From Oceanococcus sp. HetDA_MAG_MS8 (GTDB lineage: Bacteria; Pseudomonadota; Gammaproteobacteria; Nevskiales; Oceanococcaceae), in contig JAHCMK010000009.1 in assembly GCA_019192445.1 (NCBI GenBank), positions 1 to 64,000 on the forward strand: a stretch of 64,000 nt of DNA, given 5' to 3'. This document shows positions 7,143 through 15,650 of this stretch, in pieces. Each line of letters starts with the position of its first letter. Positions within the stretch are counted from its first letter, which is position 1. Below the pieces are notes generated by a model. That model was given only the letters and a program-made list of their open reading frames with translations. It ran no database searches and was not told the DNA's origin. Both the position numbers and the translations under genes were made by a program.

Positions 7143-7331
7143 ATGATCGTTGTTCTGGGGAGCTTTTTGATGGTGGTGGGCCTGGTAGAGCGGCACTGGT
7201 TGAATGTGGTTGTTGGGTGCTTTGTGGCCTACAACGCCTTGAGCTTGATCATTGCCTTCAAGACCGGGCGGCGCTGGTCCGCATGGGCATGGCTGAAACG
7301 CAGATTGGCTGGGCAAGCTGGCTTAGTTTGA
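7143..7331 (+). CDS. Small two-helix membrane protein, unknown
   Basis: A 62-residue hydrophobic protein with two likely membrane helices (MIVVLGSFLMVVGLVERHW and NVVVGCFVAYNALSLIIAF) and a basic C-terminus (KTGRRWSAWAWLKRRL). A TTG at 7101 would add 14 residues. GGAGG at 7119-7123 is not correctly placed for either ATG or TTG, so the start is uncertain. It lies between copies 3 and 4 of the short repeat. Confidence 0.4.
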   Translation: MIVVLGSFLMVVGLVERHWLNVVVGCFVAYNALSLIIAFKTGRRWSAWAWLKRRLAGQAGLV

Positions 7332-7375
7332 GGCTTTTTAAAGAAAGCGCTGAGACTATGACTGTGGAAGAAGTA

Positions 7376-7395
7376 GGGACGTACCCCATTTGCTC
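7376..7395 (+). repeat. Short repeat copy 4
   Basis: GGGACGTACCCC followed by ATTTGCTC, preceded by GGAAGAAGTA. It is the last copy; copies start at 5586, 6283, 6882 and 7376, so the spacing is one small gene or gene pair each time. It lies 60 bp before the next gene. Confidence 0.55.
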
Positions 7396-7455
7396 CCAAA
7401 TGGTCCCTTCGGCGGATACTTGCAAGAAGTCTCCGCATAGGCCGCAGGACGTAGA

Positions 7456-7821
7456 ATGGAAGCCACGCGATATTTGGTCTTAAAAGATCACGCTAGTGAG
7501 TATCCTGACCCCATCACCTTCGCTAAAGGTGCTGCACTTGCTGTAGGCAAGAAATACGAAGGTCCGGAGGATTGGGACAACTGGTGGCTTTGTGAAACGC
7601 CAGGACAAAAAGCTGGTTGGGTGCCGGCGCAGATTATCGAGATCAGCAGTAACAATCGTGCTCGTGCGCGTGAAGCCTATACGGCGAAAGAGCTCAATGT
7701 GAAGGAAGGTGATTTCGTTCACGGTACAAGAGCTCTCAACGGCTGGGTCTGGTGTACGCGTATCGATGGCTTGGAGTCAGGGTGGGTTCCTCTCGCAAAT
7801 CTGCAAGTGGCACACGAGTGA
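7456..7821 (+). CDS. Tandem SH3-like domain protein
   Basis: A 121-residue cytoplasmic protein with two SH3-like repeats. The first ends WWLCETPGQKAGWVPAQIIE and the second ends GWVWCTRIDGLESGWVPLANLQ, each with the W-x-x-x...G-W-V-P pattern of bacterial variant SH3 modules. Between them AREAYTAKELNVKEGDFV matches the start of a second barrel. Such proteins usually mediate ligand or protein binding. No signal peptide is seen. Confidence 0.65.
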   Translation: MEATRYLVLKDHASEYPDPITFAKGAALAVGKKYEGPEDWDNWWLCETPGQKAGWVPAQIIEISSNNRARAREAYTAKELNVKEGDFVHGTRALNGWVWCTRIDGLESGWVPLANLQVAHE

Positions 7822-7977
7822 AGCCCAAGGCAGAGCGGCGGTCTCATCATTCATTCAAACCGTCGCCGCTTCGCTGCGCGGCTTTCGCAGTCCTTCGCGC
7901 CCCGTACCATCACATCAAAGGTCATGGCTTGAAGTTAATGTGACGGTTCTGCGCAAAAACGCATGGAGATGGGTTGA

Positions 7978-8439
7978 GTGAGGAAAATTCTTTGTACCGT
8001 GCAGGCTGAGCAGGTTGGCGATAATCACAAGAGAGCCTTGGAGTCCGCCCTACGGCTGCACTACTCCAGTTACCTCTCGGCAGCGGACAAGCTCGCCATC
8101 ATTTGGTGTGAGCTACCTTCGGATCAGGGGTTTACAAATTTCGAACAGCCCTGCGTATCGCTCGTCGTTATCGAGGCCCAAGATGGGTTGGATCAAGTGG
8201 CACGCGAGAAAATGTTGTCGGCTTGTGCTTCAGATTGGTCGAAGATTACGGGTATCGCTATGGAACGGTTGATGATCTCCGTTTTCGATGAAGCGCAGTT
8301 CGCCGTATACATGGCAGCCAATCAGCGCCGAATGTCGCCACTGGGTCGCATACGTTTCGCCTTGCACATGGTGGCTAGTCTTATGCGTTCCAAAACCACG
8401 CGTGGCTTGCTTGTTTTCAAGCCCAACCTGAGTCGTTGA
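7978..8439 (+). CDS. Tautomerase-like protein lacking the N-terminal proline
   Basis: A 153-residue protein starting with GTG at 7978. The layout (short strand, long helix, IWCELP, then SLVVIEAQDGLDQVAREKML, then IAMERLMISVFDE) suggests the doubled beta-alpha-beta unit of the tautomerase superfamily. The catalytic Pro after the initiator Met is replaced by Arg. It lies 1 bp upstream of a second tautomerase that keeps Pro, so the two may form a mixed oligomer with one catalytic partner. Fold assignment is by pattern only. Confidence 0.5.
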   Translation: MRKILCTVQAEQVGDNHKRALESALRLHYSSYLSAADKLAIIWCELPSDQGFTNFEQPCVSLVVIEAQDGLDQVAREKMLSACASDWSKITGIAMERLMISVFDEAQFAVYMAANQRRMSPLGRIRFALHMVASLMRSKTTRGLLVFKPNLSR

Positions 8440-8440
8440 T

Positions 8441-8827
8441 ATGCCTCTTTACACACTCGCGTGCCGCGATTCGCTGCCACAACAAGTCCGGGAGACAGTA
8501 GCGGACGCAATCACCCGTACGCACTGCCAAATTACAGATGCCCCGCCAGAGTTTGTAAACGTCATTTTTATGGATGGCTATGGGCTCAAAAACCGGTGGA
8601 GCATGGCTGTGGTTGGTGGTGTACGTTCCGGAGGCAATCGAAACGCGGAACTCATTGAGAAGCTTCGCCAAGCATTGCACCAAAACATCGCCTCCGCGGC
8701 GAACTTGCACGAGGATAAAGTGGGCATCGAATTGGTAGGGGTCAAAGCGAGCTGGGTCATGGAAGGTGGGAAAATTCTGCCCGAGCCGGGCGCAGAGGAC
8801 GATTGGCTGAACAATGCCAACAGCTAG
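8441..8827 (+). CDS. Tautomerase family protein
   Basis: A 128-residue protein with Pro directly after Met (MPLYTLACRDSLPQQVRETV), the catalytic base of 4-oxalocrotonate-tautomerase-type enzymes. Two beta-alpha-beta units follow (FVNVIFMDG, then ELIEKLRQALHQNIASAANLHEDKVGIELVGV). It would catalyse keto-enol tautomerisation or related hydration in the cytoplasm; the substrate is unknown. It follows the preceding tautomerase-like gene with one base between, indicating an operon. Confidence 0.7.
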   Translation: MPLYTLACRDSLPQQVRETVADAITRTHCQITDAPPEFVNVIFMDGYGLKNRWSMAVVGGVRSGGNRNAELIEKLRQALHQNIASAANLHEDKVGIELVGVKASWVMEGGKILPEPGAEDDWLNNANS

Positions 8828-8959
8828 CAGTGCTATGTGCATGCCGTGCACAGGCATTTTGAGGCTCAACAGCTGGCGGACGTTGAAGCTGGCGGGACTG
8901 CCGCTTATGTTTGTGCACAAACAGATGCCGCTGGGAAGGTTGGTGAATGCAGGCCTGAG

Positions 8960-9619
8960 ATGGGCATAGTTCCAGCTGCTTACGTTCTGCTCGACTTGGA
9001 TGGCACGCTGACTGATCCAGCTCCCGGCTTTGTTGGCTGTATCCGCTATGCGCTGAATACTCTGGGCATTGCGGCACCATCGGACGAGCACATCACCAGC
9101 CACATTGGTCCGCCCTTGGAAGAAACGCTCACGCAGTTGCTAGGCCCAAAAGCTGCAGATGCTCTACCTGAGGCTATACGGTTGTATCGGGAGCGATATT
9201 CCAGTGTTGGTTTATACGAAAATTCCGTGTACGCGGGTGTGGTCCCCGCGCTGGAGTCAATGGTGGCCAGTGGGCAGCGGCTGTATCTGGCGACCTCCAA
9301 GCCGCAGGTGTTTGCAGCTCAGATTCTCGACCACTTCGACCTGACTCGACTTTTTTCAGGTGTTTATGGCTGCCAACTCGATGGTACTTACGCGGACAAG
9401 CGTGATTTACTTGCGTTTCTGTTCCAACAAGAAGAGGTGGCGCCGCAAAATGCGGTGATGGTGGGTGATCGTCTGCACGACATTCGCGCCGCTCAATCGA
9501 ATAACACCCAGTCACTCGGTGTGCTCTGGGGCTACGGTAGTGAGGCAGAGCTGAGGGCTGCCAAAGCGGACGCCATTATTTCCAGTCCTGCGCACCTAGC
9601 GCAGGCCGTTGTCATCTAA
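8960..9619 (+). CDS. HAD-superfamily hydrolase, phosphoglycolate phosphatase-like
   Basis: A 219-residue HAD hydrolase. Motif I is DLDGTLTD (nucleophile Asp about residue 12), motif II LATSKP, a Lys near DGTYADKRD acts as motif III, and motif IV is MVGDRLHDI. A helical cap after motif I places it in the Gph/PNPase-like subgroup that removes phosphate from small metabolites. ATG 8960 is preferred over a start at 8837 because the added residues match no HAD protein. No strong operon partner is evident. Confidence 0.82.
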   Translation: MGIVPAAYVLLDLDGTLTDPAPGFVGCIRYALNTLGIAAPSDEHITSHIGPPLEETLTQLLGPKAADALPEAIRLYRERYSSVGLYENSVYAGVVPALESMVASGQRLYLATSKPQVFAAQILDHFDLTRLFSGVYGCQLDGTYADKRDLLAFLFQQEEVAPQNAVMVGDRLHDIRAAQSNNTQSLGVLWGYGSEAELRAAKADAIISSPAHLAQAVVI

Positions 9620-9728
9620 AAAATGGACATCAGGCGGATACTATTAAGCCGGCATCCCTTTCGGTGCGCTCATGCTGGCCCGCTCATCAACTCTGCGAAC
9701 CTTTAGCAGCTTAGGCAAAGGAGAAGCC

Positions 9729-10226
9729 GTGAAAAAGTTGTTCTGTCTCGTTTTTCTGGCGGTCATCGGAGGCTGCTCCCATACACCCGCGGTGGACGGC
9801 TACAAACCTGTCGACAAGCAAGCCACTTATGAGCAAAGGTTGCTCATGGTGGGCACTTGGTTTGGAGACGCTCCGACCAAGGACGGGGGGAGGAAAATGC
9901 ACATCGTGGATCGCTTTCTCGACGGGACCATGAAGATTCGGTTCCGCCTTGTCGATGCACAAGGGAACTCCGACGAACAAACGGAGCTGGCCCAGTGGGG
10001 GCTCTCCGGAGATATCTACTTCACGATATCGCGCGGAATACTGGATGGAGAAGAGTTCCACGAATTTGACCTCAGGCAGCCGTACTTTAACGACGCCTAC
10101 GAAGTGTTGGAGCTCACGGAGGCCACCTTCCACTATCGTCATTTGGTGACTGGCAGTGAGTACACCATCCACCGCGTCGAGAAGGGTTTCGACTTTCCAT
10201 CTAGCCCAAACCAGCGCGCCCTGTAG
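9729..10226 (+). CDS. Predicted lipoprotein, unknown function
   Basis: A 165-residue lipoprotein starting with GTG at 9729, with AAAGGAG at 9717-9723. The signal ends in the lipobox VIGGCS (Cys about residue 16). The mature domain (MVGTWFGDAPTKDGGRKMHIVDRFLDG) has the opening of small beta-barrel proteins with a GTW motif, as in lipocalin-like lipoproteins. No catalytic residues are apparent. Confidence 0.6.
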   Translation: MKKLFCLVFLAVIGGCSHTPAVDGYKPVDKQATYEQRLLMVGTWFGDAPTKDGGRKMHIVDRFLDGTMKIRFRLVDAQGNSDEQTELAQWGLSGDIYFTISRGILDGEEFHEFDLRQPYFNDAYEVLELTEATFHYRHLVTGSEYTIHRVEKGFDFPSSPNQRAL

Positions 10227-10264
10227 CCCATAGAACAACAGACCACGACTGACAGTCACAACCG

Positions 10265-10861
10265 ATGCGGGCAGCCACAGCGCCAGCCTTGAACGAGATG
10301 CTCTCCCAGGTGCGGGCCTGCCGCCTCTGTGAAGACGAGTTGCCTCTCGGGCCGCGTCCGGTGCTACAGGTGTCCTCTACCGCCAAACTGCTGATTGCAG
10401 GACAGGCGCCGGGCTCCAAGGTGCATGCCAGTGGGGTTCCCTTTGCCGATGCCAGCGGCCGGCGTTTGCGGGAGTGGTTAGGGCTGTCGGAGGCGCAGTT
10501 TTACGATGCGGCGCAGGTGGCCATTTTGCCGATGGCCTTTTGCTTTCCCGGAACAGGGAAGGGCGGTGACAAGCCCCCACCGCCACGCTGCGCCCATACC
10601 TGGCGGCAGCCCTTGTTGGAACTCATGCCAAAGCGGGAACTCACCATCATGCTGGGGCGTTATGCCTTGGATTGGCATTGGCCGGAAACCAGCGGCCGCC
10701 AGCTGGCCGAGATCATCGCCGAGCAAAACCCAGCCCGTGACGTACAGCTTGTACTGCCCCACCCCAGCCCGCGTAATAACCGGTGGTTAAAGCAGCATCC
10801 GTGGTTTGTGCAGGAGCAGCTGCCCATGTTGCAGCAGCGGGTGGCCCAGGTTCTTAGCTAG
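10265..10861 (+). CDS. Uracil-DNA glycosylase family protein
   Basis: A 198-residue member of the uracil-DNA glycosylase superfamily. LLIAGQAPGSKVHASGVPF (about residues 41-59) is motif A; the G-Q-A-P-G form is seen in the family close to UDG types 4 and 5. VLPHPSPRNNRW (about residues 161-172) is motif B with the catalytic-loop His. A CRLC pair (about residues 19-22) near the N-terminus recalls the iron-sulfur ligands of type 4 enzymes, but the later pair is not clear. Likely role is base-excision repair in the cytoplasm; activity is not guaranteed. Confidence 0.8.
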   Translation: MRAATAPALNEMLSQVRACRLCEDELPLGPRPVLQVSSTAKLLIAGQAPGSKVHASGVPFADASGRRLREWLGLSEAQFYDAAQVAILPMAFCFPGTGKGGDKPPPPRCAHTWRQPLLELMPKRELTIMLGRYALDWHWPETSGRQLAEIIAEQNPARDVQLVLPHPSPRNNRWLKQHPWFVQEQLPMLQQRVAQVLS

Positions 10862-10872
10862 GCCAGAGCGTA

Positions 10873-11325
10873 TTAGTCGGCGGATGGCTCGGCATCAAAA
10901 GTTGCCAAGCTGTTGCCCTGCGCATCCAGCAATTGCAGCATCTGATCTTGGATGCGCCAGCCTTTGGATTGGCTCAGAACTTCGCCCAGGCGGTTATCCC
11001 AGTCCATGCCCTGAATGCAGGCGCGTTTGGTCATGGCCAGGTCGCCCACCTGCAGCCCGGCTTCGTCGATGGTGTAGCGTCCCATCAAGCGGTTACAGCC
11101 GCCTTGGCCACCTAGCGCACCCTGGGCCCCAAACTCCACTTGTACCGGCTGCGCCGGAGCATCGCTGGGGGTGTCGCCCTGATCCAGGCTACGAAGGTTC
11201 CAACGGGTATCAGTCAAACTGGCCATGCCTTGCACCGGTTCTGAAAGTACACAACCACTGAGGCTAGCAGCCGCCAGGCCGACGAGCAGCAAACCGCGTT
11301 TGGCATTGTTCCAAGTCATTGTCAT
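10873..11325 (-). CDS. META-domain lipoprotein (HslJ-like)
   Basis: A 150-residue protein with signal peptide and lipobox (AAASLSGCV, Cys about residue 25). The mature part is a META domain: TRWNLRSLDQ at its start, GCNRLMGRYTIDEAGLQVGDLAMTKRAC in the middle and a final LQLLDAQGNSLATF strand. META-domain proteins such as E. coli HslJ are envelope proteins linked to stress or drug resistance. The gene ends just after the glycosylase gene, converging with it. Confidence 0.82.
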   Translation of the reverse strand: MTMTWNNAKRGLLLVGLAAASLSGCVLSEPVQGMASLTDTRWNLRSLDQGDTPSDAPAQPVQVEFGAQGALGGQGGCNRLMGRYTIDEAGLQVGDLAMTKRACIQGMDWDNRLGEVLSQSKGWRIQDQMLQLLDAQGNSLATFDAEPSAD

Positions 11326-11413
11326 GGGGCCTTTGGCACTCGTTTGGTTTCTTGTCCACCATCCTAGCTCGAAACCATGTTGTGGATGTGTTGGAGGAGC
11401 GGCGTGGGGCTAC

Positions 11414-12655
11414 TTAGCTGCGGGCCACCATGAAAGCACCCAAGCCCAAGGAGCGGGTGGTTTCCAGCAGGCTGCGCCAGGGCGATAGTTGGGGGTGGGG
11501 TTGGCGATCTCGGCCCAGCCTTTGCAGCTGCAGCTGATACCAGGTCACATTCAGCAGTCCGGCTTTATCTAGTGCAGGAATGCCGGTTGTGAGCTTGGGC
11601 AGTTCGCAGGCCGGGGCATTGTCTTGGCTGAGCAGGGCATGCGGCCAGTTAGGGTAAAGGCATAAGGGTCTACCCAAGCCAATGACATCCGCACTTCCAT
11701 CGGTCAACGCGGCTTGCATGCCGGCTTGGGTGCGAAAGCCGCCGGTGAGCATGATGGGGGCCGGGCAGTCCTTGCGTAGCGCCTGGGCGTAATCTGCGAA
11801 GTAGGCTTCGCGCTCACGGGTGGAGGCCTTCTGCATGGCACCCACCATGGCCGCGGCTTCGTAGGTGCCGCCCGAGACCTCAATCAGGTCCATGCCATCG
11901 GCAGCCAGTTGCTTGGAGACCTGCAGAGAGTCTTCCTGGCTAAATCCGCCGCGTTGGAAATCGGCCGAGTTGAGCTTGATTCCAATGGCGAAGTCATCGC
12001 CCACCGCACGGCGGATGGCGGCATAAATGCGCCGGGCAAAGCGCGCTCGGTTTTCCACCGAACCGCCCCATTGGTCGCGCCGTTGATTATGCAGGGGCGA
12101 AAAGAACTGGCTGACTAAATATCCGTGAGCGGCATGAATTTGCACGCCGTCAAAACCGGCTTCGCGAGCACGCTCGGCGCTGCGGGCAAATTGGTCCACA
12201 ATGCGCAAAATGCCACTTTGGCTTAAGGCTTCGGGCTGAGCAAAGGCCGAGCCCATGGCCGACTTCATACCCACGGCTGAAGGAGCCACGGGTTTGCGGT
12301 TCACCAAAATGGGGGACTGTTTGCCGGGGTGGTTGAGCTGCGCCCAAAAGCGGGTGCCATTCTCACGGCCGGCCTGGGTCCAGCGGCGAAAGGCAGCGAG
12401 TTCACTTACGGTATCTAAGACCACATTTCCGGGCTCACCCAGGTGCTCGCGGTCCACCATGATGTTGCCGCTGACCAGCAGGCCGCAGCCGCCCCGCGCC
12501 CAGCTGCGGTAGAGCTGCTGCAGGCGTAGATCGGGCTGGTGGTCAGCGTTGCCCAGCTGTTCGCTTAAGGCAGATTTGGCCAGGCGGTTGGGCAGCACCT
12601 GCCCACAGGGCAGGCGCAGCTGCGTGGCTAGCGGGTTCGTGGTGGAGCTAGTCAT
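11414..12655 (-). CDS. Old Yellow Enzyme family NADH:flavin oxidoreductase
   Basis: A 413-residue FMN TIM barrel. NRLAKSALSEQLGNADH gives the early phosphate-binding region, GFDGVQIHAAHGYLVSQFFSPLHNQRRDQWGGS is the conserved H-x-x-H-G-Y-L and F-S-P..N-x-R-x-D-x-(W/Y)-G-G-S segment, and TGGFRT with ADVIGLGRPL closes the flavin site. Members reduce activated C=C bonds of enones using NAD(P)H. It is the last gene of a minus-strand operon and overlaps the SRPBCC gene by one base (TAATG). Substrate unknown; cyclic enones are plausible given the monooxygenase upstream. Confidence 0.85.
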   Translation of the reverse strand: MTSSTTNPLATQLRLPCGQVLPNRLAKSALSEQLGNADHQPDLRLQQLYRSWARGGCGLLVSGNIMVDREHLGEPGNVVLDTVSELAAFRRWTQAGRENGTRFWAQLNHPGKQSPILVNRKPVAPSAVGMKSAMGSAFAQPEALSQSGILRIVDQFARSAERAREAGFDGVQIHAAHGYLVSQFFSPLHNQRRDQWGGSVENRARFARRIYAAIRRAVGDDFAIGIKLNSADFQRGGFSQEDSLQVSKQLAADGMDLIEVSGGTYEAAAMVGAMQKASTREREAYFADYAQALRKDCPAPIMLTGGFRTQAGMQAALTDGSADVIGLGRPLCLYPNWPHALLSQDNAPACELPKLTTGIPALDKAGLLNVTWYQLQLQRLGRDRQPHPQLSPWRSLLETTRSLGLGAFMVARS

Positions 12656-13083
12656 TAGGCGGTTTGGCGCGCCAACTTGCTCAAGCCCCGACCAATGGCG
12701 GCTTCCAAGGCCTTGGCGATCAGTGGGCCCGCCACGCTAGGACGTCCTTCAAAGCCAATGGTCCATTGCACTTCACAGCCGTTGTCTTTGGGCGTGAACA
12801 GCACTTCGCCAGCGTGGTTCTTCACTGGCCCACCAAAGCGGCTGATGCGATAGCCAATTTTTTGATTGGGCTCAAAGGTGGTGACGGTTTCCTGCACCCC
12901 AACCGGAGCCGGGCCAATGCGGCGCACCGAGCCCAGGCCGTTGGGGTCGCCCTGGCCATCACGAATACGTTTGACGGGGGCGCCGAGTACGGTGCCCAGC
13001 TTGTTGTGGTCGGCCAGGGCCGCGAAGACGGTATCGACCGGGGCGGAAAAGCTTTGCGAAATACGAACGGTTTGGCGACTCAT
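12655..13083 (-). CDS. SRPBCC (START-like) family protein
   Basis: A 142-residue polyketide-cyclase/START-fold protein: the opening VRISQSFSAPVDTVFAALADHNKLGTVLG, a middle RRIGPAPVGVQETVTTFEPNQKIGYRI and a final VQWTIGFEGRPSV strand before the long C-terminal helix are typical. These small cytoplasmic proteins bind hydrophobic ligands; most are uncharacterised. It sits six bases after the dienelactone hydrolase gene and is coupled to the Old Yellow Enzyme gene. Confidence 0.75.
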   Translation of the reverse strand: MSRQTVRISQSFSAPVDTVFAALADHNKLGTVLGAPVKRIRDGQGDPNGLGSVRRIGPAPVGVQETVTTFEPNQKIGYRISRFGGPVKNHAGEVLFTPKDNGCEVQWTIGFEGRPSVAGPLIAKALEAAIGRGLSKLARQTA

Positions 13084-13089
13084 AAGGCG

Positions 13090-13797
13090 TTATCCAGTGT
13101 TTGAAGTGGCCGCGTCGCCCAGTTGGCGCGCGAAGAAATCCAGAGTGCGTTGCCACACCACGGCGGCATCGGGACGGCCCCGGCTCAAGCTGCGAAAGCC
13201 GTGAGGCATGTCATATTCATAGGCTTCCAAGCGTTCACCTAGCTGCTCACGCAGCAAACGGCGGCGGCGAGAGGGGCAGAATGGGTCGGTTTTGGCCCAG
13301 TGGCCTTGGATGAGCCGCACTTCGTGCAGATCATCCTTGCGCGGTACGCCCGAGCCTTCCAGGCCAAGCGAGTGGTGGTAAATCACGGGGGCCTGCATAT
13401 CGGGGCGTTTGGCCATATGCAACACAAAGCCGCCGGTGAGGCAGGCGCCGATAATGCCCAGCTTGCCATTGCATTGATTATCTACCTTCAAGGCATCCAG
13501 CAAGGCATGTACTTCCTGCGCCAAGGGATTGTCGGCGGTGTTTTTGCGGCCGGCCGAGTGCACCATGGCGCGAATGCAGTAACGGGTGGCGCCCACGCCC
13601 GCGTAGAGGTCGGGCAGGTAGACCACGTAGCCGTGCCGGGCGAGGTCTTCGGCGTCTTCGCGATAGGCGTCCAGCACGCCAAAGATCTCGTGTAAATACA
13701 GGATTCCCGGCGCGCTGGCGCTGGAGTCGGGCGCCACCACTTCGACCGGAACTTGCCGATCTCCGACATTCACTTGTATACGCCGATGATGCGGCAT
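13090..13797 (-). CDS. Dienelactone hydrolase family protein
   Basis: A 235-residue alpha/beta hydrolase of the DLH family. GIIGACLTGGFVLHMAK (about residues 112-128) carries the G-x-C-x-G nucleophile elbow with Cys, as in carboxymethylenebutenolidase. The oxyanion region is ILYLHEIFGVLDAYREDAEDLARHGY. A His near MPHGFRS completes the likely Cys-Asp-His triad. ATG 13797 fits the fold better than the longer GTG start at 13827. First gene of the three-gene unit ending in the Old Yellow Enzyme; likely hydrolyses a lactone or ester. Confidence 0.82.
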   Translation of the reverse strand: MPHHRRIQVNVGDRQVPVEVVAPDSSASAPGILYLHEIFGVLDAYREDAEDLARHGYVVYLPDLYAGVGATRYCIRAMVHSAGRKNTADNPLAQEVHALLDALKVDNQCNGKLGIIGACLTGGFVLHMAKRPDMQAPVIYHHSLGLEGSGVPRKDDLHEVRLIQGHWAKTDPFCPSRRRRLLREQLGERLEAYEYDMPHGFRSLSRGRPDAAVVWQRTLDFFARQLGDAATSNTG

Positions 13798-13891
13798 GGT
13801 GGTGTTGTCCCCTGTGGTTGGCTGCACGCAGTGTGCATCGGCTGTGTTGCTGGGTCTAGCCCCTAAGGCATTGCTGCTTAAGCCTGAACGA

Positions 13892-13919
13892 AAAGCGCAG
13901 ACCCTGAGGCCTGCGCTTT
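13892..13919 (-). terminator. Probable rho-independent terminator after the monooxygenase gene
   Basis: AAAGCGCAG (13892-13900) pairs with CTGCGCTTT (13911-13919). On the minus strand the stem is followed by TTTTCG, a short U-run. It lies 27 bp past the monooxygenase stop and before the dienelactone hydrolase gene, so the two may be separate transcripts. Confidence 0.5.
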
Positions 13920-13945
13920 GGCTACGATCATGGAGATGGCCCGTT

Positions 13946-15487
13946 TCAGGACGGTGCCAGTCCGGCGCGCGTGGTCAGGGCCCGGATGGCGGCCATGCCG
14001 CGTGTGGGGGCATCTTGACCGCTGGGGCGGCTCAGAATGCCATCGAAGGCAATCACGCCATCTTCGATGGGTGCGTGCCGAGCGGTCTCCACATCTTTGG
14101 GGTAGTCCTGCGCAACCAGCCAGGGACCACTGGCGCCTTGCCTTGGCAGATGTTTGTCGGCGCGTTGAATGTAGCCCGATTGCAAAGAGCCCATCACGCT
14201 CTCATCGCGGCGCACGCCTTCACGGTCACGCGCCACCGCCTCTACATGGCCATACATGTCCATGTGGTTGAGCAGTCGGCAGATGTACTCGGCGGCAATA
14301 TCGGCTTTGAGGGTCCAGGGTAGGTTGGTGTAGCCGAATATCATCCCGGCATTGGGCACGCCCTCAACCAGCACGTTTTTGTACACCATGGTGTCGCGCA
14401 CCGAAACGGCTTTGTTGTCCACATGCAGTTGGGCGCCGCCCAGCATTTGCACGTCCAGGCCGGTGGCGGAAATGATGATGTCGGCCTCCAGGGTTTGTCC
14501 GGACTCCAGCTCAATACCCGTTTTGGTGAAGCGTTTGATGCGGTCGGTCACCATGGAGGCTGTACCGGCCTTCAGCGCTTTGAACAGATCACCATCCGAG
14601 ACCGCGCAAAGGCGCTCGTCCCAGGGGTTATAGCGGGGGCTGAAGTGACGCATGCTGATATTGGGGCCGACCTGGGCGCGCACCAGTCCACGCAAAAAGC
14701 GCTTCACCACAGCGGGTCGCCGTTTGGAGGCCTGATACATGAAGCGTTGGGCGGCCAGGTTACGACTGCGGGTGATGCGATAGGCCAGCATCTTGGGGAG
14801 CCAGCGTTGGGTTTTGCCGGCCAGCGGGTCGAACTTGGGTACCGGCATCATGTAGGTCGGCGAGCGCTGCAACATGGTCACATGCTCGGCTTTGTCGGCC
14901 ATGGCGGGCACCAAGGTCACGGCGGTGGCGCCGCTACCAATCACCACCACTTTCTTGCCGCTGTAGTCCAGGTTTTCTGGCCAGTGCTGGGGATGAATAA
15001 GCTGGCCAGCAAAGTCTTTTTCGCCGGGGAAGTCGGGCTTAAAACCGGTGTCGTAGTTGTAGTAGCCGGTTGCGCCCACCACAAATCGCGCTGTGAGCTG
15101 GCTGGTTTTGCCGCTGGCTTCGTCCAGCATGTGCACGGTCCAGCATTTGTTCTTGCTGGACCAATTGGCGCCAGTCACCTTGCAGCCATAGCGAATGTTC
15201 TTGTCCACCCCGTATTCGCGGGCGGTGTCGCGCACGTAGTTCTTGATTTCGCTGCCATCGGCCAGCACCTGCCCGCCGGTCCAGGGGCGGAAGTTGTAGC
15301 CGAAGGTGTACATGTCGGAGTCGGAGCGAATGCCGGGGTAGCGGAATAGGTCCCAGGTGCCGCCCAGGTCCTGACGTCGCTCGAGGATGGTGTAGGTCTT
15401 CTGCGGGCAGTTGCGGCGCAGATGGCAGGCCATGCCGATGCCGGAGACACCGGCACCAATAATTAGTACATCGAAATCAGTCTTCAT
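13946..15487 (-). CDS. Flavin-binding monooxygenase, Baeyer-Villiger type
   Basis: A 513-residue FAD/NADPH monooxygenase. The FAD Rossmann motif GAGVSGIGMACHLRR is at residues about 12-26. FAGQLIHPQHWP near residue 160 fits the Baeyer-Villiger fingerprint F-x-G-x-x-x-H-x-x-x-W-P, and GSGATAVTLVPAMA (about residue 180) is the NADPH Rossmann motif. Such enzymes insert oxygen next to a ketone using O2 and NADPH. The dienelactone hydrolase and alpha/beta hydrolase nearby could open the resulting lactone or ester, and the Old Yellow Enzyme could act on an enone. The pathway is inferred from neighbours. Confidence 0.85.
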   Translation of the reverse strand: MKTDFDVLIIGAGVSGIGMACHLRRNCPQKTYTILERRQDLGGTWDLFRYPGIRSDSDMYTFGYNFRPWTGGQVLADGSEIKNYVRDTAREYGVDKNIRYGCKVTGANWSSKNKCWTVHMLDEASGKTSQLTARFVVGATGYYNYDTGFKPDFPGEKDFAGQLIHPQHWPENLDYSGKKVVVIGSGATAVTLVPAMADKAEHVTMLQRSPTYMMPVPKFDPLAGKTQRWLPKMLAYRITRSRNLAAQRFMYQASKRRPAVVKRFLRGLVRAQVGPNISMRHFSPRYNPWDERLCAVSDGDLFKALKAGTASMVTDRIKRFTKTGIELESGQTLEADIIISATGLDVQMLGGAQLHVDNKAVSVRDTMVYKNVLVEGVPNAGMIFGYTNLPWTLKADIAAEYICRLLNHMDMYGHVEAVARDREGVRRDESVMGSLQSGYIQRADKHLPRQGASGPWLVAQDYPKDVETARHAPIEDGVIAFDGILSRPSGQDAPTRGMAAIRALTTRAGLAPS

Positions 15488-15650
15488 TGCGATTCATCGT
15501 CCTCAATTAGTCTTCGACGGCCGGGACGGCATGTCGCGCCGTGAGTAGCAGCGTTCATCGAGCCACTCCTAACCGGGTCAGTCCATTTCCGTACGCACTA
15601 GAAAAACACAAAATGCGTTCATCTGCTAGCGCGTGTAGTCAGATTCTGTT

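Noticed and set aside
14423-15349. Long open frame on the plus strand opposite the monooxygenase gene
   Set aside because: It is a codon-bias shadow: the minus-strand monooxygenase has complete FAD, NADPH and Baeyer-Villiger motifs, while this frame encodes a His/Gly/Ala-rich string without any family pattern.
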